Origin: Litoribacter populi
Lineage (GTDB): Bacteria; Bacteroidota; Bacteroidia; Cytophagales; Cyclobacteriaceae
Direction: 5' to 3'
DNA length: 64,000 nucleotides
Assembly: GCF_007483685.1 (NCBI RefSeq)
Contig: NZ_VMKN01000001.1
Span: 496,001-560,000, forward strand
In this document: positions 7,262 through 15,351 of the stretch, one piece after another
Numbering within the stretch: the first letter of the stretch is position 1
Layout of the letters: every line of letters begins with the position of its first letter
Position numbers and translations under genes: made by a program
The notes under the pieces: model-generated
Databases searched by the model: none
Told to the model about the DNA's origin: nothing
What the model saw: the letters and a program-made list of their open reading frames with translations, nothing else

Positions 7262-7873
7262 TTATTTTAAAATGGATTCACGTGCAATGGGCGTGGCGTT
7301 ATAGGCATACAGTTGATCTTCCATCTCGGATAGGATATTACTTAAAAAGGCATAGTTATTCAAATCTGTTGATGAAGCTTCCACTTCTTTGCCCAGGTGG
7401 CTAAAATAACAGTATCCAAATTTCTTGACAAAAATGGCTTCGATCTCTGGAGCCATTGAGTTTTGAAGCATGGGGACAATTTCCAAAAAGTAATTTTCAA
7501 AGGATTTTACTACCTTGATTCGGAAGTGATAGTGTTTGAATTTCCCCATTAACATGCCATTGATATGCTTGAGGATGTTTCCCGAATCGTTTATAATATT
7601 TAAAAAATTCAGGGACCTAAAGGCCGGTTTGTCAAACGTTTTGGACAGTGTGAAATGTTGAAGGGTTTTGAATAATACAGAGCCTGAGACTATAAAAAGG
7701 GCAAAAATCAGGCATGTAACAAGGGAGATCAGTTTATTGTCCTTCAGCAGGTTTGAAAAACCTATGAGGGAGAAGATCCAAAGTATTCCCAGCCCAACTA
7801 TATAGAATTGCACGAGGCCTCTAATCATACTTTTTTTTTGAGCCCTTATCAGGGTTTTATAATATTTCAACAT
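7262..7873 (-). CDS. Unknown two-TM membrane protein in the LanB block
   Basis: This 203-residue protein has a basic N-terminus, two hydrophobic helices (about residues 20-41 and 48-70), and a long cytoplasmic-type region with KHYHFRIKVVKSF and LEIVPMLQNSM. No known domain is recognised. It is the most downstream gene of the minus-strand block that begins with the LanB dehydratase and converges on the two-component system, with only 36 bp between the stops. A role in peptide export, immunity or anchoring of the modification complex would fit the context but is speculative. Confidence 0.65.
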   Translation of the reverse strand: MLKYYKTLIRAQKKSMIRGLVQFYIVGLGILWIFSLIGFSNLLKDNKLISLVTCLIFALFIVSGSVLFKTLQHFTLSKTFDKPAFRSLNFLNIINDSGNILKHINGMLMGKFKHYHFRIKVVKSFENYFLEIVPMLQNSMAPEIEAIFVKKFGYCYFSHLGKEVEASSTDLNNYAFLSNILSEMEDQLYAYNATPIARESILK

Positions 7874-8016
7874 ACTATTACATAATTATAAATCCTGTAA
7901 TAACTCACCGTTTGATTGCCTGCTCATCTTGCGGTAAGATAGAGTGGAATCCTGGAGGTTTGAATTTAATAAATTAGTTTGATGAAGTTGATTTGGTTAA
8001 GAAAAATAATTTGGGA

Positions 8017-8628
8017 TTAATTGGGCCGGATGCTTCCAATCAATCGCTCAATTACTTTAAATTCCCTGAGGCTGTCGATATCTAAGTGATCACTTTCATC
8101 CCATGCATTCTCAATCTCTTTTGGCAGAGTTAGGGGGATTGCGCTCCTGTAGTAAGTAATAAAATTGTCGGAAATAAGTGAGGCTTTGATTTTATTGTGG
8201 GAGTGATGATATGTCCTGACCAGCATATATTCGGTATCCTGTTCAATCCAGTATATTCTGTCCACATTTACTGTATTTAAAGATTTAAATATAGGTAGTT
8301 CTTCAAAATTATGGGGTTCTTGTTCATAAGGCGAAAATAAAAGGATTCCGTGCTTATAAAGTTTCATTTCATGAATAAGGTCCAAGAGGCTTGGATACGA
8401 TGTAATATCCGGTAGAAGATCTGCATTGGGTTCTTTGGCATCAGGATGTAAGTAAAGCATTTTTTCCATTCCTTTCGATCTCATCCAGCTTGCCGGTATA
8501 AATGAGCCAGGTGTCATGTCATCATTCCCCATACTTGGGAGAATGATGGTGTCGATGACTTTGAGGTAAAATAAGGACAGCATATAGGGGTCAATATTTT
8601 CGGGTTCGAAGCGCATAAAAATATCCAT
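8017..8628 (-). CDS. Unknown protein encoded immediately downstream of LanB
   Basis: This 203-residue soluble protein starts at MDIFMRFEPEN; the longer frame beginning at 8703 would overlap the LanB coding end by 65 bases, while this start sits 11 bases after the LanB stop. It is acidic and contains PSMGNDDMTPGSFIPASWMR around residue 30 and RTYHHSHNKIKAS near residue 140. It does not show the SpaB_C/thiopeptide-type signature, which is already part of the LanB protein. The close spacing suggests co-translation and a partner role, for example recognising the substrate peptide. The function is unknown. Confidence 0.7.
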   Translation of the reverse strand: MDIFMRFEPENIDPYMLSLFYLKVIDTIILPSMGNDDMTPGSFIPASWMRSKGMEKMLYLHPDAKEPNADLLPDITSYPSLLDLIHEMKLYKHGILLFSPYEQEPHNFEELPIFKSLNTVNVDRIYWIEQDTEYMLVRTYHHSHNKIKASLISDNFITYYRSAIPLTLPKEIENAWDESDHLDIDSLREFKVIERLIGSIRPN

Positions 8629-8638
8629 GTAATAAGAT

Positions 8639-11245
8639 TTAAGAGTTTGTATGTTTTTTTTTGAGAAGACCGGAGTATACCAAATACCAAATGAAAGATT
8701 CAAATTCTGGTTGCTGATTGAGAAAAACCCGATTTATAAGCATGTGAAGGTGGTTTTCAATCAGGATTTCCCACTTTGATTTATTGGGTCTAAACGGATG
8801 GGAAAGAAAAAAATCGGAATACTTTTGAATAATTAATTCATGAGGTTCTGTTAGTTTCTCCTTTTTTATTTCTGATTTTAAATTGATGAATTTTCTTTTT
8901 TGCGGGTGGTCTAACTGGGATATTATGTTGGTTTTTAGCTTAATAATCCATACCTCCATCTGCTCGTCAATGATCGAGGAACAAGCCAAATGGGATATGA
9001 ACTTGCATAATAATAAAGGGGGATCCAATAAGGGGATAGTATCATATTGAATCTTGTCAAACTCACCTGTACAAAGGAAATGAGCTTCTTTATGAAATAG
9101 GGCTTCGCTAAGATGGATGCAGCAACTTCCGTATTTTTCATATTCAGGATAATAGCTTTTTCTATGTATGCTATAAATTACTGACGACCTTAGCATCTGG
9201 TTTTCAAATAGGGTCGGCGAATTAGCATCGGGGTCTGAGAATTTTATCCTTACCCTAATGAAAAACTTGTCTGACTGGTAAGCCAAGAAATACCATGAGG
9301 CTATTCTGTATTTATGCTCGGTAAAAAATGGATATAGTGTCTCCGCAACAAAATATCGGGAATCGTCGGGGCAAAGGTTGATATCAAAGGTATACCACTC
9401 CCGGTCTTTCTTAATTTTTGGGTTGAAAAGAAACGTGTTTTGGGAGTTGATGTATTGTGTATTGATAAGGTTGATGCCAATCTGAGGGTTCGTGGCTTCA
9501 GGATCAGGCAAATATTCAGCTAGGATAAATCCGGATTTATATTTCACTTTGCTTAATAAGTATTGAAGTGAGGGGTCGTGGTCGAGATTGATTACAACCT
9601 GTGTATCCCCATTACCAAACAGACAATACTTGGGCAGCGGATATTTTCCAATTATCTTTTTGAAATCGACTATGTCGGTTGGCTTGGTATGGTTGGTAAT
9701 AAACCATTTTTGGGGCATCAAAACAGCGTCCCTCCAATAGACTCTAGGTAGTGTAGGGAAAATTGGATTAGGATTAAAATTGCTGAAGGGCGTGTTGAAA
9801 GAAAATTGGCCAGCGACTTCGACCAATAACCTGGAGATTGGGTGGGTAATCAATTCTGGATTAAGGCAATGTTGGATTAGCGGGATTACTCTTTTATTTA
9901 AGTAAGGATCGAAAATAATAAACTCCTTATGTGAAATACCTATATAAAGACGCTCCAAGGGAATGTCAGCGTGAGTTAAGGATTGTGAAAAGATTTTAAT
10001 GCAGTAGGGGGCAATATTTTTATGGGCCGTGAGGTAGTTAAATGGTTTTTCCCAAACCTCAATGTCTGCATATATTCCCTCTTCGTTTTTATCTATAGTT
10101 TTGAATGTTTGCCAAGCCTGTTTGAAATGGGTTTTAAATATGGTATTTCTGCCATTTAATGAAAAAGGCTTGCCTGTATGGATATGGTCAATTAGAACTG
10201 TAGATCCGTTAAATATAGGTGTGAATAGGAGCGTTGTGAATTTATTTTGGGTAATTGGAGCATGTTTGGTTAGTTTACTTAAGTCTATTGCATTTTTATC
10301 TTTATGAGCCCTTATTTGCTGTAACTGCGGGTTTTCTGCTTCATGGGAGCTTGAAGGGGTAATGGGGTTCAATAAGAATTCCTTTAATAATGAGGGGTGA
10401 ATAAATAGATCTGTGATTTTGACGTATCGGTCCTCATGCTCATTTATGAAATGCTTTTTGAAATGATCAAGGTAATTGGTTTGTGAGAGCTCTAGGAGAT
10501 TGCCCATTTCGGAAGTGATGGTGGATATTTTGGATCTCAGTTTTTCATCGAGGATCAAGTCGCTATTTATATTTACGTTGATCTTTTGTTGAGGAAGTTT
10601 TGGGTTATAGCACTGTAATTTGCTTTTCGGATGCTTCTGAATATTAATCTTCAAAGGAGAGTATTCACTTTCCGATATGAGGAACTTAACCTCAAGCATT
10701 TTTTCAAAAAGGTCTAATGCCTCTTCCTGGGGTGAATTATCAAACCAACTGATGAAGGTCGGTATTTTCAAAAACGAGTTTCTCTGAAAGTGATCTATGA
10801 TTAATTGTAAAACCAGATTGGGCTTCAGTCTCCTTTGAATCCATTTATTTTCAGGTTCAGAGAATGAATAAAAGTAGATATGATTATGATGATGAACTGT
10901 CTGAGGAGCGAGGCGAAATTTGACTGAGGCTGAAAATGGAATGGGATTTTCTATGAAGGTGGCTATTTCCGCCTCAGGTGATTCGAAATTGGCTCCCCAT
11001 TTCCCTACACCTGATGCAGCCCAGATTCCAAACGGTACAGCTCTATACCTACCTCTGAGAATATAGGCTAGCAGGGAGGTTTTTTCATTGGGGAATAATT
11101 CCTTGTAGGATTTGGGTTTTATTTTATCATGCAGGCTTTTAGAGGATAGTTTGACTGCATTCAGAATTTGTGAGTAATGATTTATCACCTCCTCTTCATC
11201 ATAGGGATTTAGATCCCATAAGGGCGTTCTGTAGAAATAATCCAT
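8639..11245 (-). CDS. LanB-type lantibiotic dehydratase
   Basis: This 868-residue protein shows the N-terminal dehydratase signature YILRGRYRAVPFGIWAASG (about residues 61-79), the counterpart of the R.TPFGLF motif in NisB-type enzymes. The C-terminal elimination (SpaB_C-like) part begins near residue 618 with CPDDSRYFVAETLYPFF, then SWYFLAYQSDKFFIRVRIKF and a YEKYGSCCIHLSEALFHKEA element near residues 700-720. LanB enzymes glutamylate Ser/Thr of a precursor peptide using glutamyl-tRNA, then eliminate glutamate to give dehydroamino acids. Glutamylation and elimination parts are both present, so it looks complete, although it is shorter than NisB. No LanC cyclase, protease-transporter or clear precursor gene is adjacent. 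Confidence 0.88.
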   Translation of the reverse strand: MDYFYRTPLWDLNPYDEEEVINHYSQILNAVKLSSKSLHDKIKPKSYKELFPNEKTSLLAYILRGRYRAVPFGIWAASGVGKWGANFESPEAEIATFIENPIPFSASVKFRLAPQTVHHHNHIYFYSFSEPENKWIQRRLKPNLVLQLIIDHFQRNSFLKIPTFISWFDNSPQEEALDLFEKMLEVKFLISESEYSPLKINIQKHPKSKLQCYNPKLPQQKINVNINSDLILDEKLRSKISTITSEMGNLLELSQTNYLDHFKKHFINEHEDRYVKITDLFIHPSLLKEFLLNPITPSSSHEAENPQLQQIRAHKDKNAIDLSKLTKHAPITQNKFTTLLFTPIFNGSTVLIDHIHTGKPFSLNGRNTIFKTHFKQAWQTFKTIDKNEEGIYADIEVWEKPFNYLTAHKNIAPYCIKIFSQSLTHADIPLERLYIGISHKEFIIFDPYLNKRVIPLIQHCLNPELITHPISRLLVEVAGQFSFNTPFSNFNPNPIFPTLPRVYWRDAVLMPQKWFITNHTKPTDIVDFKKIIGKYPLPKYCLFGNGDTQVVINLDHDPSLQYLLSKVKYKSGFILAEYLPDPEATNPQIGINLINTQYINSQNTFLFNPKIKKDREWYTFDINLCPDDSRYFVAETLYPFFTEHKYRIASWYFLAYQSDKFFIRVRIKFSDPDANSPTLFENQMLRSSVIYSIHRKSYYPEYEKYGSCCIHLSEALFHKEAHFLCTGEFDKIQYDTIPLLDPPLLLCKFISHLACSSIIDEQMEVWIIKLKTNIISQLDHPQKRKFINLKSEIKKEKLTEPHELIIQKYSDFFLSHPFRPNKSKWEILIENHLHMLINRVFLNQQPEFESFIWYLVYSGLLKKKHTNS

Positions 11246-11443
11246 AGTTTTTTTGGATCAATTCTAGGGGAGAAAGATATGATGTAGGCTGAGAATAGTC
11301 TGAACTGGGGGGGAATTTGTTTTAAATGGGTTATATGAAGTTTATAAAGTTTGTGATTCGATGCCTACTTGGTACTTTCCAGTAGTAGGTGTTTTCTGAG
11401 TGATTGGTTTTATGGACCTGTCAACAACTGAAAAGTCGTTGAA

Positions 11444-11477
11444 TAAAAGCCAGTCTGGGTTCCGGGCTGGCTTTTTT
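11444..11477. terminator. Bidirectional hairpin terminator
   Basis: AAAAGCCAG and CTGGCTTTT bracket an inner TCTGGGTTCCGGG segment that can pair further, and a T-run follows on the plus strand (an A-run precedes, giving a T-run on the minus strand). It separates the LanB region from the RHS remnant. No gene ends directly at it on the plus strand, so it may end a small unrecognised transcript. Confidence 0.7.
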
Positions 11478-11652
11478 GTGAGAAAGTAGAAGATTGTAAA
11501 AGAATGAAACAACTCATCCTTGAGGAAGTAAGAAACAATTTTCAGCTGGATTGGATTAAAAAAATTCTTACATAAAATCTCCTTTTAAATCCGTTTTAAG
11601 TAGATTTTGACTTTTTTTAAGTAAAAATGTGATTAAAAGTTTGCGTTAAAAA

Positions 11653-11686
11653 TTTGACAACGTAATTTAATTCTACTTATTGTTTG
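11653..11686 (+). promoter_or_regulatory. Possible Bacteroidota-type promoter for the RHS remnant
   Basis: TTTG at 11653-11656 is followed about 21 bases later by TATTGTTTG (11678-11686), close to the Bacteroidota -33 TTTG and -7 TAnnTTTG boxes but with one extra base in the second. It lies about 160 bp upstream of the signal-peptide start at 11845. Confidence 0.3.
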
Positions 11687-11844
11687 AAATTTAATCTTTA
11701 TTCATGTCCTATTTGGGTATTGTTGTTTTTTGAAGCACATTAATCTTATTATTCAGATTGTTACTGAGTTAGATCCCAAAAAGCCTATTGGTATTGCTTT
11801 TCGAGCTATTTGTTAATTTTTGTTGAAATATACCTTTTTAAGCC

Positions 11845-12924
11845 ATGAGCAAATTTTACCTGCTGATTGCTATTTTGTTTTTTACCCAGAAAGTATGGGC
11901 GCAACGTGTGGATATAAAAATGGATGAGTCCCAAAAGGATTCCCTTAAGCATGTATCTCAATTTCTGATAATATTCACCTTAACCAGGATAGTACTTGGG
12001 CGGAAGTGAGTAGTCTGACGGATTATTATCCGTTTGGTCTTGCGATGGGAGGGAGGATTTACCAGGATACGACTGAGTATAGGTATGGGTTTGGAGGGCA
12101 AGAGTCCGTGATAAATAATAGGAATATAGATTATGGTGCGAGGTTATATAATCCGAAAATCGGCAAATGGTTTAGTACAGATCCTTTAAAATCCAAATAC
12201 CCATTTTTGTCTCCTTATAGTTTTGTTGCAAATAATCCCATTTTAAATAAAGAATTGGACGGCAGAGATTGGTCTATCAGTACTATAACTGATAAAAAAT
12301 GGCAATACCATTATCAAAATTACTTTAGAAGCTGCTGTAGTTAATACTAGTAAAAATCAGTTTTTAGAAATGCAGGATCTTGCAAATGCTATAAAAAAGC
12401 AGGTTCAAACTTCATATAGTATGACTTATAAAAATAAAGATGGAACTACCACTAAAGTGGAAACCACTGCCAATGTTAGAGTGATAAATAATATTTCTGA
12501 GGCTTCTGAATCTGATCATCTATTTCAAGTGGTAAATAAGGGTGACTTTAGTTTTAGTGGATATGGAAGAGCTCCGCTCAATGGGAATCAAGTTTATCTC
12601 AATGAACAATACGTAATAAATATGATTCTTGGGAACGATAATAACACTATTCCACATGAGCTTGGACATACGGGAGGTCTAAAACACTCCGATAGGATTA
12701 CTCATATGGAATTTTCGGATGTTTTTGATGGTCAACATTTTATTCCATGCACTCCATGTGTAGAAGATAATGTCAATAATGCCATGTATTCTGGATTTAA
12801 CCCGGTAATTGGTGGTACATATTTGAATGATAAAACTTCCACAGAAATTAATCCGGCTCAAATTAAAGTAATTCAGAAAAACTATGAAGAAGATAAGTTA
12901 AATAAAAATACAAGAGGGAAATGA
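11845..12924 (+). pseudogene. Truncated, frameshifted RHS protein with metallopeptidase toxin tip
   Basis: An ATG at 11845 opens a normal signal peptide (MSKFYLLIAILFFTQKVWAQ). By about 11960 the reading continues in another frame as NIHLNQDSTWAEVSSLTDYY, the RHS core (YYPFGLAM, YRYGFGGQE, DYGARLYNPKIGKWFSTDPL, PYSFVANNPI). The whole YD-repeat middle is missing. At 12294-12299 an A6 tract shifts the frame again: with one A fewer, DWSISTITDKNGNTTIIK reads on into the toxin domain. The toxin carries a perfect HExxHxxGxxH zincin motif, HELGHTGGLKH (12655-12687), so it would be a metallopeptidase. RHS proteins deliver such C-terminal toxins to competitors. The two breaks make this copy probably inactive, unless the A6 is a sequencing error and the toxin part is used alone. 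Confidence 0.82.
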
Positions 12925-13331
12925 AAGGAATAAGGGTTATATTCAGCGTGATTTTTTTTGTTTTATTGTTAAGTTGTACTTCAGCATTGCTAAAGGAGAA
13001 TTTAGGTGGGAAAGATGGCGTTATTGAGTTTTGGGATCGATTTATGGATTACGCTTGTGAAGGTGATGGTGAGAATGTTAAAAGCTTGTCTACTGTGGAA
13101 GGGTTTCAGAAAATTGTTCTTCAAGTTTCTGAAGAGAATGAAGGGAGAATTCTAAAAGAGTTTTGCCGATCATATAAAGGACAGCCGCTGGAGATAGTGA
13201 AAATTTCAAAAAATGAGGCTGTCTTCTCTATAGGTTATGAGAATATTGACATAGGAAACTACCCTTCAGGGTTTAAGCTTCTAAAAATTGATAACGCATG
13301 GAAGTTGGATAATTATTATCCACCAAAATAA
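12921..13331 (+). CDS. Lipoprotein, candidate immunity protein for the RHS metallopeptidase
   Basis: This 136-residue protein has an ATGA overlap with the stop of the toxin reading frame. Residues 5-18 are hydrophobic and end in a LLLSC lipobox (Cys19), so it should be a membrane-anchored lipoprotein. The mature part is acidic and reads like a small alpha/beta fold (FWDRFMDYACEGDGENVKSL, then FSIGYENIDIG and FKLLKIDNAWKLDNYY). Position and overlap are those of an immunity gene, and a periplasm-facing lipoprotein would suit neutralising an extracytoplasmic metallopeptidase. The sequence family is not recognised; the role is inferred from position. The reading frame is intact even though the toxin gene is broken. 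Confidence 0.7.
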   Translation: MKGIRVIFSVIFFVLLLSCTSALLKENLGGKDGVIEFWDRFMDYACEGDGENVKSLSTVEGFQKIVLQVSEENEGRILKEFCRSYKGQPLEIVKISKNEAVFSIGYENIDIGNYPSGFKLLKIDNAWKLDNYYPPK

Positions 13332-13367
13332 TGAATATAATAGTTTCCGTGTGGGTGTCATAGATAA

Positions 13368-14040
13368 ACTTACGATGCAGACAACCGTATTGAATACGTA
13401 CATACCAGTACGGATGCTTACCTATGGAATCGCGAAGCCACTTATCATTACTATCCTCACGAACCACTCGCGAGGGTTGAGCTTGGTGAATACAATGTGC
13501 AGGGCTTGGATTATTATTATACTTTGCAAGGCTGGTTGAAGGGAGTCAATATGCCGGGAGAAGGTGATATGGGAGAGGATGGAATCAATGGATTAAAAAC
13601 CGGGAAAGATGCTTTTGCGTTTACGCTGGGTTACCATTCCGATGACTTCAAGCCGATTAACCCGAATGTGGTGACAAGTGACGGAAGGGATGGGCTGTGG
13701 AATCGGTATGATGAGCAAAGGGGGACAGCAGGCTTGTACAACGGCAATATAGCGTGGATGAATACCGACCTCCCGGGATTGGAGCAGGATCCTATGCAGG
13801 CGATGGTTTACCATTATTATTAGTTGCATAGGATTCCCGATTCGCTACGCTGCTCGGGACAGGTGTGGAGGCGAGGGGTTTGAGGTAGTATGGTGGAAAA
13901 CAGGTTGAGGGATTGCAAATCCCAAGGAGCGGTAGTTTGACGGGATATGGTCCAAGTGTGTATGCGTCTAGAACTACTAACCCGAGTGCTTATGATGTTA
14001 ATTATTGGTATGATGCCAATGAGGGCCGATCGTTAAGGAT
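13368..14040 (+). pseudogene. Displaced internal RHS repeat fragment
   Basis: The open frame 13368-13823 has no proper start and reads TYDADNRIEYVHTSTDAY, then EPLARVELGEYNVQG, TLQGWLKGVNMPGEG and LYNGNIAWMNTDLPG, all typical of the RHS YD-repeat region that belongs upstream of the core. The frame ends at a TAG where family members usually have a residue before LHRI, and LHRI follows directly, so this looks like a nonsense mutation. A palindromic repeat then interrupts it at about 13833-13861. Another scrap near 13930-14030 reads GYGPSVYASRTTNPSAYDVN. The fragment lies downstream of the toxin/immunity pair, that is in the wrong order for an intact gene. Confidence 0.75.
13833..13861. repeat. 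Diverged palindromic repeat inside the RHS remnant
   Basis: ATTCCCGATTCGCTACGC followed by TGCTCGGGAC forms an imperfect hairpin. It resembles the GTCCCGAGGC/GCCTCGGGAC hairpins at 14120, 22084 and 23911 and interrupts the decayed RHS frame. Confidence 0.5.
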
Positions 14041-14444
14041 TGGTGCAGTGGCCCCGATGCTTTTGGGGTTAGTGAGTGTCTGATCCGAGAAGAATTTGCG
14101 GATCGGTAGATCAGGTCATGAGGCACAGCCTCCATTTTCAGGGTCCCGAGGCTTCGCCTCGGGACAACCTAGTTCAACCTATTCTCCAAATCTATATTCA
14201 CTTACTATCTTGTTTTATTGGATGATCCTGTTCAAGGGTACAAGCATTCATACTTGGCAATAACTGGTTAGTCTAGTGGTTTAGATATTTGGTCTAAAAG
14301 ATTTTAAATTGAGATTTGTGTTTGGTTTATTTGGGGATTGTTAAATATCGTTTAATAAAGGTTAACATTCACTAGATAGGATCGAATGGTGGGTGTTTTA
14401 ATAATTATAGTGCAGATAATAAATAAATCAAAAATAAAGAAATT
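14041..14444. other. Gene-free gap after the RHS remnants
   Basis: Apart from the repeat at 14120-14168 there is a GATCCG/CGGATC inverted pair near 14082-14105 and then AT-rich sequence leading to the next gene. No coding or RNA feature was recognised. Confidence 0.4.
14120..14168. repeat. Two-hairpin dispersed repeat, copy 1
   Basis: A small hairpin GAGGCACAGCCTC is followed by CATTTTCA and a second hairpin GTCCCGAGGC-TTC-GCCTCGGGAC, ending in AAC. The same order recurs at 22084-22155 and 23911-23962, so it is a dispersed composite element. Confidence 0.7.
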
Positions 14445-14660
14445 ATGAAAGTGCATTTTGATGAATTATTTTCCGTACATAACGGAGCTGTACAGCCTAA
14501 GACACCAGTACATATTAACGGTGTAACAATGACTCCTGGCGTTAGCTTTGGTGGTGGTGTTTCATTTGGTGGGGTTGACCTGACAAAGTACATTGGTAAA
14601 TATTTAGAAGTTGAAAAATTGCCTAACGGTGTGTACGATGTAAAAGGATTTTACAATTAG
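14445..14660 (+). CDS. Small Gly-rich protein of unknown function
   Basis: This 71-residue protein has no signal peptide. After an N-terminal helix (MKVHFDELFSVHNG) comes a short beta-type region, VHINGVTMTPGVSFGGGVSF, with an internal VSFGG(G) duplication, then VDLTKYIGKYLEVEKLPNG and a YDVKGFYN end. The compact repeated turns suggest a small beta roll. The pattern seems familiar from uncharacterised bacterial proteins, but I cannot name the family. It follows the RHS remnants by about 400 bp and stands alone on both sides. The start is supported by an AAATT-type AT-rich leader and by the protein-like composition. Confidence 0.65.
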   Translation: MKVHFDELFSVHNGAVQPKTPVHINGVTMTPGVSFGGGVSFGGVDLTKYIGKYLEVEKLPNGVYDVKGFYN

Positions 14661-15351
14661 AATATTTTAACTTTCTTTTGTTAACAGAAACATTTACCTA
14701 ATTGAAAGACTATTAAAACTGACTGGATACCTTCAAGTTTCCTGTAGGAGATGCTTCAACCGGGAAAGAAGCCTCATAAGCCATCTGAAATGGTTGGATA
14801 ACTCGGATTTTCCAGATTTTAATGCTACAGGTTATACAGCAGATAATGTTCAATCTCTCTCAAGGTTTTGGCAATTTAGTTTTTTCAGTAATCGTGGGTT
14901 GCACCCACGGTTACTGATGGTTCAACCCTTTCAGGGTTGTTGTGAGATGGGGGCATTATTGACCTTGGATTGTGGCCACGACTACTACCTTCATATCATT
15001 CTGTGCTCTCTGCTCTTCCTCGGTTATTTTATATATTCCTTATTCCTAATTTTTAATCTCCCTTTCACGATCCGCTACTCGGGAAGCTGTGTGACTTCTT
15101 TTGAACTTTTTCGACTTGGTGACTTTTTCCATTCTGCTCTCATCGCTTTTCCATTTCGCTACCTGGGACTAGTAGTGCCCATCTTTACCTTTGAGCCCTC
15201 AGAAATCTTTAACTGCGTGAATTCATCGAACAAATCACTGGGTTAGTCTAAAAAATAGTTGTTTTAGTTAATTTTTTACTTGTTTTGAAACCTAAGATTG
15301 ATTGGCCAATCATGTCGATAAATAAATTCTTTGATTTAATGAAAAGAAATA
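14661..15351. other. Gene-free gap with dispersed repeats
   Basis: This gap contains the two-hairpin repeat at 14886-14938 and a partial copy of the CCGCTACTCGGG element near 15068-15083. A 150-codon frame (14794-15246) runs straight through these repeats, has odd composition and was not called. The last 100 bp are AT-rich and probably hold the promoter of the next lipoprotein gene. Confidence 0.45.
14886..14938. repeat. Dispersed palindromic repeat (GGGTTGCACCCACGG type), copy 1
   Basis: CAGTAA-CGTGGGT-TGC-ACCCACG-GTTACTG is a near-perfect palindrome (14886-14916), followed by CAACCC-TTTCA-GGGTTG (14922-14938). The same two elements recur at 19609-19688. I recall this type as common in intergenic regions of Cytophagales genomes. 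Confidence 0.65.

Larger units (their letters stand above)
11246..11844. other. Gene-free gap between the LanB and RHS regions
   Basis: This gap holds a strong hairpin at 11444-11477, an AT-rich stretch from about 11540, and a possible promoter at 11653-11686. Very short frames occur (for example 23 codons at 11504), but none looks like a lanthipeptide precursor. No further structure was recognised. Confidence 0.4.

Noticed and set aside
8629-8703. Longer start for the gene downstream of LanB
   Set aside because: It would overlap the LanB coding end by 65 bases; the start at 8628 fits 11 bases after the LanB stop.
11411-11515. 35-codon minus-strand Ser/Thr-rich frame near the LanB gene considered as a lanthipeptide precursor
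   Set aside because: It spans the bidirectional terminator at 11444-11477 and has no leader or GG site.
14794-15246. 150-codon plus-strand frame
   Set aside because: It reads through two palindromic repeat elements and has no signal, domain or sensible composition.
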